Shown in pieces: positions 1-9,183 of a stretch of 64,000 nucleotides of DNA (positions within the stretch are counted from its first letter, which is position 1; the number at the start of each line of letters is the position of its first letter). The notes beneath the pieces are model-generated. The model was given only the letters and a program-made list of their open reading frames with translations. It was not told where the DNA came from and did not search any database. Origin of the DNA: Tenacibaculum sp. M341 (lineage in GTDB: Bacteria; Bacteroidota; Bacteroidia; Flavobacteriales; Flavobacteriaceae); the NCBI RefSeq assembly GCF_004337695.1, contig NZ_SJXJ01000018.1, positions 25,820 through 89,819 on the forward strand. Reading direction: 5' to 3'. The translations under genes were made by a program, and so were the position numbers.

Positions 1-2
1 GA

Positions 3-221
3 AAAGCTCAGTTAATTGCAATTCAAGAAGATTATTTGTCTAATCAAGAACTAAACCCTAATCCTTTTAAAATATTTTATTTTCATAAAAAAGAAGGACC
101 TTACGAAATGAAATTCAACTCAAAAGGAAAGTTTGATAGAGACTTTGGTCCTGGATTTTACAATGAAGCAGGTAGTTTGACAATGAAGATGATTAAAGAA
201 CTACGTAAAAAACAAGCTTAA
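3..221 (+). CDS. C-terminal fragment of a putative AAA (AAA15/OLD-like) ATPase, cut by window start
   Basis: The reading frame is open to the left edge, so this is the end of a longer protein; a TTG at 36 is not needed as a start. The visible 72 residues end with a stretch containing GKFDRDFGPGFYNEAG followed by a basic helix. This resembles the C-terminal tail of AAA15-type ATPases with a DUF3696-like end, where a G-x-W/F-P/G-G-F-F/Y motif precedes the terminus; that likeness is recalled, not computed. Its stop overlaps the next start by one base (TAATG), so the two genes are translationally coupled. The position next to two restriction systems suggests a defence role. Family assignment is tentative because the ATPase core lies outside the window. 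Confidence 0.5.
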   Translation, partial: KAQLIAIQEDYLSNQELNPNPFKIFYFHKKEGPYEMKFNSKGKFDRDFGPGFYNEAGSLTMKMIKELRKKQA

Positions 222-1234
222 TGACAACCTTATATACCGAAAAAGAAATATTGGAGGACATAGCTTTGTTTTCTGAAGAGTTTCCTCACTGGCACAAAGT
301 TATTACAAGTGGTTTACCTGTATATGTTAATATTAATGATAGTGATTTGGAGGAGAAATTATTAGATCCCGAAGATCCAATTTTTATGGCATATAATGCT
401 TCGGCTACAATGGAGTTGCCAGTAGCGTTAGATACTTATTTTACAAACATAAAAACAGATTTAACTCAAATTGTAGATAAGCCAAAATCAATTTTTTTAT
501 TAGATATAGAAGATAATTTAGCTCTAAATGTGCGTAAAGATTATGGAATGGCAGTATATTCAACTAGTAATCTTCCTGAGAGTATTTTTACTTTTGCATT
601 CTCTTTAGACTTAGAAAAAGCACAAACAATTGATACAAATTGGAAAGGAATTTTAAGTTTTGAAAAACCATTATCAAATAGTTTAATTATAACAGATAAT
701 TATTTTTTCAATAATGAAGATAATAATTTAAATAGAGGGTTTAGTAATTTGGTTAATTTCCTTGATGCTTATCTACCAAATAAATTGGCTATTGATTATC
801 ACGTAACAATTTTTGCAGAAGATAATGACAGAACTAATGAATGGTGGATTAAAGAATATGGGAAATTAGTAGCGTTAATAAAACCATTAAGAGAATTCGA
901 AATTAACCTTGAATTAGTGCTTGGATCCACAATTCATAGAAGACGTCTAATAAGTAATTATGTTTTTGGTAAAACCGATCAAGGTTATGATGTTTTTCAC
1001 GCAAAAAAAATCGAAGACGTAAGGTTTGATAATGAATTTGAACATTTTGAAATATTTTCGAATTTAGATAATCTTGGCACAAAATATTTTCAAGCATCAG
1101 ATAATACTATAATAAAATTGGAAAAAATTTCCAACAGTGTATGTGAGTATGTAAGTGTTAATGGGAATTCCTCAGGAAGAATGTTATTCGGATGTAACAA
1201 AAACAAAACAATCAAAAACCGATTATTAAATTAA
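221..1234 (+). CDS. Hypothetical protein, partner of upstream putative defence ATPase
   Basis: A 337-residue protein that I do not recognise. It has no signal peptide or membrane segment, is acidic in its N-terminal half, and near residue 238 carries a segment IHRRRLISNYVFG followed by a G-Y-D-V-F turn. That layout (H-x-R then hydrophobic residues then G-x-D-x-F) is reminiscent of the end of phospholipase D-like or MIT C-terminal domains, but a full HKD motif is not seen. The start at 221 overlaps the stop of the ATPase fragment by one base, so it is the second gene of an operon. A strong hairpin directly after the stop closes the operon. It probably belongs to a two-gene defence module; biochemical function is unknown. 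Confidence 0.6.
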   Translation: MTTLYTEKEILEDIALFSEEFPHWHKVITSGLPVYVNINDSDLEEKLLDPEDPIFMAYNASATMELPVALDTYFTNIKTDLTQIVDKPKSIFLLDIEDNLALNVRKDYGMAVYSTSNLPESIFTFAFSLDLEKAQTIDTNWKGILSFEKPLSNSLIITDNYFFNNEDNNLNRGFSNLVNFLDAYLPNKLAIDYHVTIFAEDNDRTNEWWIKEYGKLVALIKPLREFEINLELVLGSTIHRRRLISNYVFGKTDQGYDVFHAKKIEDVRFDNEFEHFEIFSNLDNLGTKYFQASDNTIIKLEKISNSVCEYVSVNGNSSGRMLFGCNKNKTIKNRLLN

Positions 1235-1238
1235 TTAA

Positions 1239-1271
1239 AATAATGTGTGCACTAAAAATGCACACATTATT
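1239..1271. terminator. Perfect 13-bp inverted repeat between defence module and hsdM
   Basis: AATAATGTGTGCA (1239-1251) and its exact complement TGCACACATTATT (1259-1271) enclose a seven-base loop, five bases after the stop at 1234 and 48 bases before hsdM. No long T-run follows on the plus strand, so it may be a weak terminator, an operator or a 5' UTR hairpin for hsdM. Confidence 0.6.
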
Positions 1272-1318
1272 CCCATATTTGCAATGTCAAACAAAATAAA
1301 AGACAACAAACACTCAAA

Positions 1319-3112
1319 ATGAGCAACCAAAATAATAAAGTAGAAGTAGGATTTATTTGGCAGATTACAGATGATGTTTTACGTGATGCCTTCAAAAAAA
1401 ATGAGATTGGCGATGTCGTATTACCATTTGTAGTGATCCGTAGATTAGATTGTATTTTACAACCTGTAAATGCCAAAGTACGTGATACCTTTGTAAAATT
1501 TCACGACAAATTATCTTCAGAAAAATTAATTCCTGTACTGCGTAAAGCAGCAGGTGGCTTAAAGTTTTACAACACATCCAAGCATACCTTACAGTCTTTA
1601 AAAGACGAACCGCAATACATAGAAATCAACTTTAACAACTACTTGCAAAGTTTTAACCCAGAAGTACAAGAAATTTTAGAGAGTTTCCAATTCGATAAAA
1701 TTGTAGCGCGCTTGGTAAAAAACAGGTTGTTATACGAAATGATTGATGCTATCTGTAAAATTGATTTACATACAGAAGCTATCGACAATCACGGTATGGG
1801 TTATGTTTTCGAGGAGTTAATTCGTATATCAAACGAGCAATCTAACGAAACCGCTGGAGAACATTTTACACCTCGAGATGTGATTGAAATTATGAACAAT
1901 TTCTTGTTTGCAGGCGAAAAAGAAAAGCTATCACAACCAGGTATCATTCGTACCATTTTTGACCCTGCCTGTGGTACTGGTGGTATGGTGAATTTAGGTA
2001 AAAAGTTTATTCTCGATAAGGTATGTGCCGATAGTAATCATAAACCAACATTGGTAACTTATGGACAAGAAATTAACGAACAATCGTATGCCATAGCAAA
2101 ATCGGAAGCCTTAATTACAGGAGAAAATGCCAATAATATTAAACACGGTAACTCATTTAGCGAAGACTGTTTTCAAGGGAAATCCTTTCATTATATGATG
2201 GCAAATCCACCGTATGGTGTTACGTGGAAAAAAGACCGAAAGTTTATAGAGAATGAAGCCTTAAACCCTTCTGGACGTTTTTATGCAGGTACACCAAGAG
2301 TAAGTGATGGGCAATTACTGTTCTTACAACATATGTTATCTAAAATGGAACGTGAAGGTTCTCGTATTGGTGTGGTTACCAATGGATCACCTTTGTTTAC
2401 AGGTTCTGCGGGTAGTGGCGAGAGCGATATTCGTCGTTGGATTATAGAAAACGATTGGTTAGAATGTATCGTAGCATTACCTAAAGATTTGTTTTATAAT
2501 ACAGGTATTAACACGTACATCTGGTTTTTAACCAATAATAAAGCACCACATCGTAAAGGTAAAATTCAGTTGATAAATGGTGATGCTAAAGAAACCATAA
2601 TTACAGAAGGTAATGGTAAAGACAAAGAAAAACACCTATTCTGCCAACCCAACAAAAAGAGTTTGGGTAACAAACGAAACGAAATCACATCACAACACAT
2701 TGCGCAATTGTTGGAGTTGTACCAAAACTTCGAGGAGGATGAAGATGGTCACTCTAAAATATTCGATAACGAATACTTTGGTTACTACCAGCTAACGGTA
2801 GAACAGCCTAAAGTGGACGAAAACGGTAAAATGGTATTAGACAAAAAAGGCAACCCAAAACCAGATACCAAAAAACGTGATAATGAAAGTGTTCCATTGA
2901 CCGAAGATGTAGAGACCTATTTTGAAACCGAAGTAAAACCACACGTACCGAACGCTTGGATAGATTACGATAAAACCCGTATTGGTTACGAAATTAACTT
3001 TACCAAGTATTTTTACAACTATACACCATTACGACCTGCAAAAGAGATTAAAAGCGAGATTATAACCTTGGAGAATGACATTGCTAACTTATTAAAAGAT
3101 TTGATTAGCTAA
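1319..3112 (+). CDS. hsdM: Type I restriction-modification system DNA methyltransferase (M) subunit
   Basis: A 597-residue N6-adenine methyltransferase that methylates the recognition sequence together with HsdS and forms the core of the restriction complex with HsdR. The N-terminal HsdM helical domain spans roughly residues 1-150. The SAM-binding motif DPACGTGG is at 215-222 and the catalytic motif NPPYG at 296-300. The family is usually about 500-600 residues, so this is full length. The ATG at 1319 is the first after the 1239-1271 hairpin. Its stop overlaps the hsdS start by one base (TAATG). It opens the operon hsdM-hsdS-rmuC-hsdR and looks intact. Confidence 0.96.
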   Translation: MSNQNNKVEVGFIWQITDDVLRDAFKKNEIGDVVLPFVVIRRLDCILQPVNAKVRDTFVKFHDKLSSEKLIPVLRKAAGGLKFYNTSKHTLQSLKDEPQYIEINFNNYLQSFNPEVQEILESFQFDKIVARLVKNRLLYEMIDAICKIDLHTEAIDNHGMGYVFEELIRISNEQSNETAGEHFTPRDVIEIMNNFLFAGEKEKLSQPGIIRTIFDPACGTGGMVNLGKKFILDKVCADSNHKPTLVTYGQEINEQSYAIAKSEALITGENANNIKHGNSFSEDCFQGKSFHYMMANPPYGVTWKKDRKFIENEALNPSGRFYAGTPRVSDGQLLFLQHMLSKMEREGSRIGVVTNGSPLFTGSAGSGESDIRRWIIENDWLECIVALPKDLFYNTGINTYIWFLTNNKAPHRKGKIQLINGDAKETIITEGNGKDKEKHLFCQPNKKSLGNKRNEITSQHIAQLLELYQNFEEDEDGHSKIFDNEYFGYYQLTVEQPKVDENGKMVLDKKGNPKPDTKKRDNESVPLTEDVETYFETEVKPHVPNAWIDYDKTRIGYEINFTKYFYNYTPLRPAKEIKSEIITLENDIANLLKDLIS

Positions 3113-4449
3113 TGGAAAAGGTATATGAGACATATAAGGATAGTGGTCTTAATTATTTAGGTGATATTCCTTCACATTGGGAAACTGTGAAATTAAAGTA
3201 TATAGGAGAAGCTATAACGGGTATAACTTATTCACCAAACGATATAGTTGACGACGAAAATGGACTTTTGGTATTGCGCTCATCTAACATTCAAGATGGT
3301 AAATTATCTTTAGATAATAATGTGTATGTTAATAAAGAAATAAAAGAAAAATATTTAACTAAAATTGGAGATATTCTCCTATGCTCAAGAAATGGGAGTA
3401 GAAATTTAATTGGTAAGAACATACTTATAGACGAAAAAGTAGCTAATGAAACTTGGGGTGCTTTTATGACTATCTATAGAACACAACATTCAAAGTTTGC
3501 TTATTATTTTTTTAATAGCCCAATATTTGATGCACTGTCTAGCCTATTTTTATCTTCAACTATAAATCAATTGACAATTGGTGTAATCAATAATTTTATT
3601 CTTGCATTACCACCAAAACAAGAACAAACCCAAATAGCAGCTTATCTCGATTACCACACTAGTAAAATAGATGCGCTTATTACTAAAAAAGAAACTCTAA
3701 TACAAAAACTACAAGAGCAGCGGCAAGCCGTTATTAACGAGGCTGTTACCAAAGGATTGAACAAAAATGTAGCCTTAAAAGATAGTGGCATTGAGTGGTT
3801 AGGTGACATTCCAGCACATTGGAGTGCATCTTATTTAAAGAGATTTTCTGAAAAAATTACCGATGGTGCTCACCATTCACCAAAAACTGAATTAGAAGGG
3901 AAAAATTATGTTTCAGTTAAAGATGTTGATGAATTTGGAAATGTTGATTTAAAAGGATGTAAAAAAATATCAGAAGATGATTTTGAGCTTTTAGTACGCA
4001 ATGGATGTCAACCCGAAATAGGAGATGTTCTTTTAACAAAAGATGGAACAATTGGAAGGGCAGCAATAGTTGAGAATAATGACTTCGTTATTTTGTCTTC
4101 ACTTGGTTTGATAAGACCAAAAAAAGAAATTTTAAATGAGGGATATTTAAGATATTTTCTTATTTCAGGTTTAAATGTAACTCAAATGTATTCAATGATT
4201 GCTGGTGCAGCATTAACTCGATTAACTATTGAAAAAATAAAGCATTTAGTAATCACTATTCCACCCTTAGAAGAACAAAATGAGATTGTATCTACATTAG
4301 ATAATAAAATACACCAAATGGATATAACTATTAAAGAAGTTAAAACCTCAATCCAAAAACTCAAAGACTATCGTCAATCTTTAATTTCAGAAGCAGTAAC
4401 AGGTAAAATAGATGTTAGAGAGTGGCAACAACCAGAAAATAAATCATAA
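3112..4449 (+). CDS. hsdS: Type I restriction-modification specificity (S) subunit
   Basis: A 445-residue DNA-recognition subunit with two target-recognition domains (about residues 20-170 and 240-390) separated and ended by coiled-coil helices (about 175-220 and 395-435). The conserved opening KDSGLNYLGDIPSHW recurs in the middle as KDSGIEWLGDIPAHW, the internal duplication typical of S subunits. Each half specifies one part of a bipartite asymmetric target; the target itself cannot be read from sequence. It is coupled to hsdM by a one-base overlap and lies three bases upstream of rmuC. No frameshift or truncation is visible. Confidence 0.95.
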   Translation: MEKVYETYKDSGLNYLGDIPSHWETVKLKYIGEAITGITYSPNDIVDDENGLLVLRSSNIQDGKLSLDNNVYVNKEIKEKYLTKIGDILLCSRNGSRNLIGKNILIDEKVANETWGAFMTIYRTQHSKFAYYFFNSPIFDALSSLFLSSTINQLTIGVINNFILALPPKQEQTQIAAYLDYHTSKIDALITKKETLIQKLQEQRQAVINEAVTKGLNKNVALKDSGIEWLGDIPAHWSASYLKRFSEKITDGAHHSPKTELEGKNYVSVKDVDEFGNVDLKGCKKISEDDFELLVRNGCQPEIGDVLLTKDGTIGRAAIVENNDFVILSSLGLIRPKKEILNEGYLRYFLISGLNVTQMYSMIAGAALTRLTIEKIKHLVITIPPLEEQNEIVSTLDNKIHQMDITIKEVKTSIQKLKDYRQSLISEAVTGKIDVREWQQPENKS

Positions 4450-4452
4450 AAA

Positions 4453-6066
4453 ATGGAAAAGTATATTTATCTAATTATTGGTCTGTTACTTGGTGCTGTT
4501 ATTGTTTTTTTATGGCTAAAGCAAAAGTTTGCTACAGAAAATGCGAGGTTATCAGCCCATAAAGAACAAGCTGAAAACGAATTAGCTTTAACTATCAAAA
4601 AACTTGAAAGTAAAGAGAAAGATTACGAAGCACTAAATATTAAAAATAACGATGCTATTATAAAGTTAAGAGAGAACCAAGTAGAAATTTCAGCTTTAAA
4701 TAAAGACATACTTAAACACCAAGAAGACTTTACAAAAATTGAGAAACAAAAAGAGCAATTAGATAAAGACTTAAAAGAAGTAAATGAAAAACTATCACTC
4801 GCTAAATCTTTTAACAAAGGGCTAGAAGCAACTATTGAAAAAAACAAACAATCAGAAGCGAAACTCGAAAAAAGTATTGTTGAACTTAATGAGCGTTTAA
4901 CTAAAAAAACTAACGAATTTAATGAGGTTAACAAACAATTAGCTTCGGCTTTAGCAGATAACAAAGCATTAAAAGCAAATCTAGAAACCCAAAAGAAAGA
5001 AATAGAGGAGCTTGGTAAAAAATTCAATACAGAATTTGAAAACATTGCTAGTAAAATATTAAAAGATAATACAAAGTCCTTTTCAGAAGTGAACGAAGCT
5101 AAAATTAATGAGTTACTAAAACCTTTAAATAAAGATATAGCAGCATTTAAAACCAAAGTAGAAGAAGTTTACGATAAGGAAGCAAAAGAACGTTTTTCAT
5201 TAGGTGAAAAAGTAAAAGAATTAGCAGAGAAAAGCGATAAAATTAGTAAAGACGCTATTAACCTAACGAATGCCCTAAAAGGTGAAGCAAAAACACAAGG
5301 AAATTGGGGTGAAATGATTTTAGAAACCATACTTGAAAAATCGGGCTTACGTAAAGACGAAGAGTACTTTATGGAGCACCAGTTAAGGGATGAAAAAGGC
5401 AAACCTTTACGTTCTGATTCCGAAAATAAAAAAATGCGTCCCGATGCAGTCATTAAATATCCAGATAACAGAAATGTAATCATAGATTCGAAAGTGTCTT
5501 TAAATGCATTTACTCGCTATTTGGCAACATCAGATGTAGATGAACAGAAAAGGGAATTAGATGCTCACGTAACAGCTGTTAAAAACCATATAATTGCTTT
5601 AAGTACGAAAGGTTATGACGACTATGATAAAGCGCTAGATTTTGTTATGATGTTCATACCTAGTGAACCTGCTTATATTGCTGCAATGCAAGCAGACCCG
5701 AACTTATGGAATTATGCTTATGATAAGCGTATTTTATTAATGAATCCAACAAACTTAATTACTGCTTTAAAATTAATTGTGGATTTATGGAAACGCGAAT
5801 ACCAAAATCAAAATGCAATTGCTATTGCTGATAGAGGGGCAAAACTGTACGATAAATTCGTAGGTTTTGTAGAAAATTTAGAAAAAGTAGGTACTCATAT
5901 AGAAAGAGCACAATCGTCTTACACAGATTCTTTTAAACAATTAAGTACGGGTAATGATAACCTAGTTTTACAGGCTACAAAACTTAAAAACCTAGGGATT
6001 AAAAATAAAAAAGAGTTAAATCAAAGCATTGTCAACGATGCAGAGATTCATAAACTTACAGAATAG
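4453..6066 (+). CDS. rmuC: RmuC family protein embedded in the type I R-M operon
   Basis: A 537-residue protein with an N-terminal membrane helix (about residues 4-23), a long charged coiled coil (about 25-190), and the RmuC domain (about 210-500), a predicted nuclease-like fold. The landmarks QGNWGEMILETILEKSGL and RPDAVIKYPDNRNVIIDSK are typical of the family. RmuC is associated with limiting DNA inversions and recombination at short inverted repeats; its biochemical activity is less firmly established. Here it lies three bases after hsdS and two before hsdR, so it must be co-transcribed with the restriction system. That suggests a role with it, perhaps in processing cut or invading DNA at the membrane (inference). 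It may be a dedicated paralogue rather than the housekeeping copy. Confidence 0.92.
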   Translation: MEKYIYLIIGLLLGAVIVFLWLKQKFATENARLSAHKEQAENELALTIKKLESKEKDYEALNIKNNDAIIKLRENQVEISALNKDILKHQEDFTKIEKQKEQLDKDLKEVNEKLSLAKSFNKGLEATIEKNKQSEAKLEKSIVELNERLTKKTNEFNEVNKQLASALADNKALKANLETQKKEIEELGKKFNTEFENIASKILKDNTKSFSEVNEAKINELLKPLNKDIAAFKTKVEEVYDKEAKERFSLGEKVKELAEKSDKISKDAINLTNALKGEAKTQGNWGEMILETILEKSGLRKDEEYFMEHQLRDEKGKPLRSDSENKKMRPDAVIKYPDNRNVIIDSKVSLNAFTRYLATSDVDEQKRELDAHVTAVKNHIIALSTKGYDDYDKALDFVMMFIPSEPAYIAAMQADPNLWNYAYDKRILLMNPTNLITALKLIVDLWKREYQNQNAIAIADRGAKLYDKFVGFVENLEKVGTHIERAQSSYTDSFKQLSTGNDNLVLQATKLKNLGIKNKKELNQSIVNDAEIHKLTE

Positions 6067-6068
6067 TT

Positions 6069-9053
6069 ATGGCAGGAGGCACTAAGGAAATACATTTTGA
6101 AGACCATATTGTAAATTATTTAACCCAAGAGGTTAAAGAGTATAATTTGGTAAATACAAACAAGTACGATAAAAAATTATGTATCATACCAGAAGATGTA
6201 TTGGCATTCATTAAAGAAAGTCAACCCAAGAAATACCAAAACATACAAACGCATTTAGGTGCATCTACAGATACTAAAATTGTAGAAGCGGTTGCTAAAA
6301 GTGTTCGCAACAACAAAACCTTAAAAACCTTACGTAGTAAATTACGCATTTCGGGAGAGCGTTTAGATTTGGTATATTTTCAACCTGCTAATAACAAAAC
6401 ACCAGAGCACGAAACGTGGTATAGGCAAAACCGTTTATCTGTCATTAGGCAATTAGCGTATTCTACTAAAAATAATAATGAATTAGACTTATGCTTTTTT
6501 ATAAACGGTATTCCTGTAGCCACAGCAGAATTAAAAAATGCACTTACAGGGCAAAATCATCACAATGCCATTAAACAATATATGCAAGACCGCGACCCTA
6601 ATGGAGAACCACTATTAGAGTTTCAGCGTTGTTTGGTACACTTTGCTATGGGTACAGAAAAAGTATTTATGACAACCAAATTAGCAGGTAAGTCAACCTT
6701 CTTTTTACCATTTAATCAAGGATTGAGAAATTATAACCCTAATGGCTTTGCCACAGCCTATGTTTGGGAAGATATTTTACGAAAAGAGTCTTTGTTAGAT
6801 TTGATTCAAAACTTTATTAATCTACAAGAAGATGTAGACAAAGCTTACGACCCAAAAACAAAAGCAATTGTAGAAAAGAAATCTACCAAGTTATTATTTC
6901 CTAGATTTCATCAATTAAAAGCGGTTAGGCGTTTATTAGACCAATTAAAAATTGATGGTACAGGCACTAACTATTTAATACAACATTCAGCTGGTTCAGG
7001 TAAATCCAATACTATTACGTGGTTAGCATATCGTTTGGCTAATTTCTACCAAAATTATACAGATAATGCTGCTTTATTCGATTCTATCATTGTAGTAACC
7101 GATAGGCGTGTATTAAATACGCAGATACAAAATAATATCAGGCAAATAGACAATGTGCCTGGTATGGTAGAATATGTAGATGAGAAAAAAACGTCGCAAG
7201 ATTTAAAAACTGCCATCAAAGAAGGGAAAAGAATTATAATTACGACCATTCAAAAATTCCCAGTCATTTCAGATGCTGCAAGTGAATTCCCAGACCGTAA
7301 ATATGCGGTTATTATTGATGAAGCACATAGTTCACAATCAGGTGAGACCTCAAGGCATATGCGTAAAGCTTTAAGTTTAGAAGATGCAGCTATATTAGAC
7401 ACACCTGAAAAGGATTTAGATGAGGTAATAGCAGATGAAATCAGTAAAAAAGGACAACAACCTAATATCTCACAATTTGCTTTTACAGCTACACCTAAAC
7501 CTAAAACCATAGAGTTATTTGGTACAGTACAGCCAGATGGTGGTAAAGAACCATTTGATATTTACTCAATGGAGCAAGCCATTAAAGAAGGTTTTATTTT
7601 AGATGTGTTAGAAAACTATATGTCATTTAAACGCTATTACAGATTAATAAAGCGTAGTGATATAGAAGATAAAGAATACGAAAAGAAAAAAACCGTACGT
7701 GTTTTAGGAAATTATGTCGATTTACAAGATCACGGAATTGAAAAGAAAGCACGTATTATTTTAGAACATTTTTCAGCAGAAACCCAAAATAAAATTCAGG
7801 GGAAAGCAAGAGGAATGCTCGTTACTAAATCACGTTTACACGCAGTACGTTTTAAAAGAAAATTTGACGATGTAATGCGAGAAATGAAACTACCTTACGA
7901 AGCTTTAGTAGCGTTTTCAGGTACGGTAAAAGATGATGAAACAGGTGAGGAATACACCGAAACCAATATGAATGATTTAGGTGGTAAAATTAGCATTCCT
8001 GATGCGCTTAAACTACCTAAATACCGCTTGTTAATTGTTGCAAACAAATACCAAACTGGGTTCGATGAACCTATGATGCACACAATGTTTGTGGATAAAA
8101 AATTAGGAGGTACGAGCACAGTACAAACCTTATCGCGTTTAAATAGAAATGCGCGAGGTAAAGAATCTACTATGGTATTAGATTTTGTAAATGACCCAGA
8201 AGATGTACAAGCAGATTTTCAAAAATATTACGGTAAAAACTTTATTCAGGAAGAAAACTTAACAGACCCTAATGCGATTTATGATAGCTTAAATCAAGTA
8301 GAGAGTTTTGAAGTGTACTACCCTCAAGAAGTTGAAGCTTTTGCCAATATATTCTTTACGGAAGAGGATAACTTTGAAAAACTACAACCTATTTTAGAAG
8401 AGATAGCGGCTCGTTTTGTAGATAACTTACAAGAGGAAGACCAAGCAGCCTTTAAAAGTGCTGCAAGTTCTTTTGTGAAACTGTATCGTTTTTTAAGCCA
8501 AATCATCACATTTACCGATGTAGAATTGGAAAAGGTATATGTGTTTTTAACAGCTTTAATAAAAAAGTTGCCTTATGCCAAAACATCTTTACCATTAGAT
8601 GTAGTAAACGATGTAGAGTTAGATAGTTATAAAATTCAACATAAGTACACAACCCAATTAAAGTTAGAATCAGCAGATGGAGAGCAAGAAGGTATGCAAC
8701 CAAGTGGAGCATCTGGAGCAAAAGATGAAGAGTTTGATTTTCTTACTAAAATCATCAAAGTTTTAAATGAAACCTATGGTATAGAATTAACCGATGAAGA
8801 TAAGGTCGAGTTTAAAAGAATGAAAGAGAATATTTATTCGAATGCAGAGTTAATGTCTTTCTTTAATAAAGGAAACTCAAAGGATAATATCAAAGATAAG
8901 TTTAGTGAAGAAGTAGATTCAGAGTTATTAAACTTCATTGATAAGAAGTTGGATTTTTACAATAAAATGACAGAAGATAAGATTAACACGCTATTTAAAA
9001 CAATGTGGTTTAACGAATTATATGATGCTCGTGTTAGAGGTATTGGTAAATAA
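6069..9053 (+). CDS. hsdR: Type I restriction endonuclease (R) subunit
   Basis: A 994-residue motor-nuclease that translocates DNA using ATP and cuts unmodified DNA at a distance from the recognition site. The N-terminal HSDR_N nuclease region ends in the PD-(D/E)xK-like signature with D140 and E154-L-K156. The SF2 helicase core follows: Walker A HSAGSGKS at 306-313, DEAH box at 417-420, and the TATP motif (FTATPKP) near 470. A C-terminal helical region after about residue 780 contacts the methyltransferase in characterised relatives. Length is normal and all key residues are present, so restriction should be active. It starts two bases after the rmuC stop and ends the operon. Confidence 0.95.
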   Translation: MAGGTKEIHFEDHIVNYLTQEVKEYNLVNTNKYDKKLCIIPEDVLAFIKESQPKKYQNIQTHLGASTDTKIVEAVAKSVRNNKTLKTLRSKLRISGERLDLVYFQPANNKTPEHETWYRQNRLSVIRQLAYSTKNNNELDLCFFINGIPVATAELKNALTGQNHHNAIKQYMQDRDPNGEPLLEFQRCLVHFAMGTEKVFMTTKLAGKSTFFLPFNQGLRNYNPNGFATAYVWEDILRKESLLDLIQNFINLQEDVDKAYDPKTKAIVEKKSTKLLFPRFHQLKAVRRLLDQLKIDGTGTNYLIQHSAGSGKSNTITWLAYRLANFYQNYTDNAALFDSIIVVTDRRVLNTQIQNNIRQIDNVPGMVEYVDEKKTSQDLKTAIKEGKRIIITTIQKFPVISDAASEFPDRKYAVIIDEAHSSQSGETSRHMRKALSLEDAAILDTPEKDLDEVIADEISKKGQQPNISQFAFTATPKPKTIELFGTVQPDGGKEPFDIYSMEQAIKEGFILDVLENYMSFKRYYRLIKRSDIEDKEYEKKKTVRVLGNYVDLQDHGIEKKARIILEHFSAETQNKIQGKARGMLVTKSRLHAVRFKRKFDDVMREMKLPYEALVAFSGTVKDDETGEEYTETNMNDLGGKISIPDALKLPKYRLLIVANKYQTGFDEPMMHTMFVDKKLGGTSTVQTLSRLNRNARGKESTMVLDFVNDPEDVQADFQKYYGKNFIQEENLTDPNAIYDSLNQVESFEVYYPQEVEAFANIFFTEEDNFEKLQPILEEIAARFVDNLQEEDQAAFKSAASSFVKLYRFLSQIITFTDVELEKVYVFLTALIKKLPYAKTSLPLDVVNDVELDSYKIQHKYTTQLKLESADGEQEGMQPSGASGAKDEEFDFLTKIIKVLNETYGIELTDEDKVEFKRMKENIYSNAELMSFFNKGNSKDNIKDKFSEEVDSELLNFIDKKLDFYNKMTEDKINTLFKTMWFNELYDARVRGIGK

Positions 9054-9069
9054 AATTAAATTTTAAAAA

Positions 9070-9183
9070 ATGAGAAATCCTAATTGGTCAAGAATACACG
9101 AGCTTTTCGATGAATTTATCAATTCATTTATAATTAATAAAAACAGCATTTTAACGGATGATACTATTTATACTTTCTATTGA
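9070..9183 (+). pseudogene. mcrB: N-terminal piece of mcrB, separated by a frameshift
   Basis: Thirty-seven codons from an ATG 16 bases after hsdR. The translation begins MRNPNWSRIHELFDEFINSF, which matches the usual start of McrB-like proteins (W-x-x-I-x-E-L-x-D-E-F). It ends at TGA 9181-9183, while the rest of the McrB N-terminal domain continues in the +1 frame from within the same stretch. Removing one base, for example a T in the ACTTTCT run at 9174-9180, would join the two into one protein of about 594 residues. So the start used by the main reading frame at 9158 is an internal artefact of the shift. Confidence 0.75.

Noticed and set aside
4623-5156. Long minus-strand frame opposite rmuC
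   Set aside because: It is the complement of the coiled-coil coding region, Ser/Phe-rich by codon mirror, with no start signal or motif.
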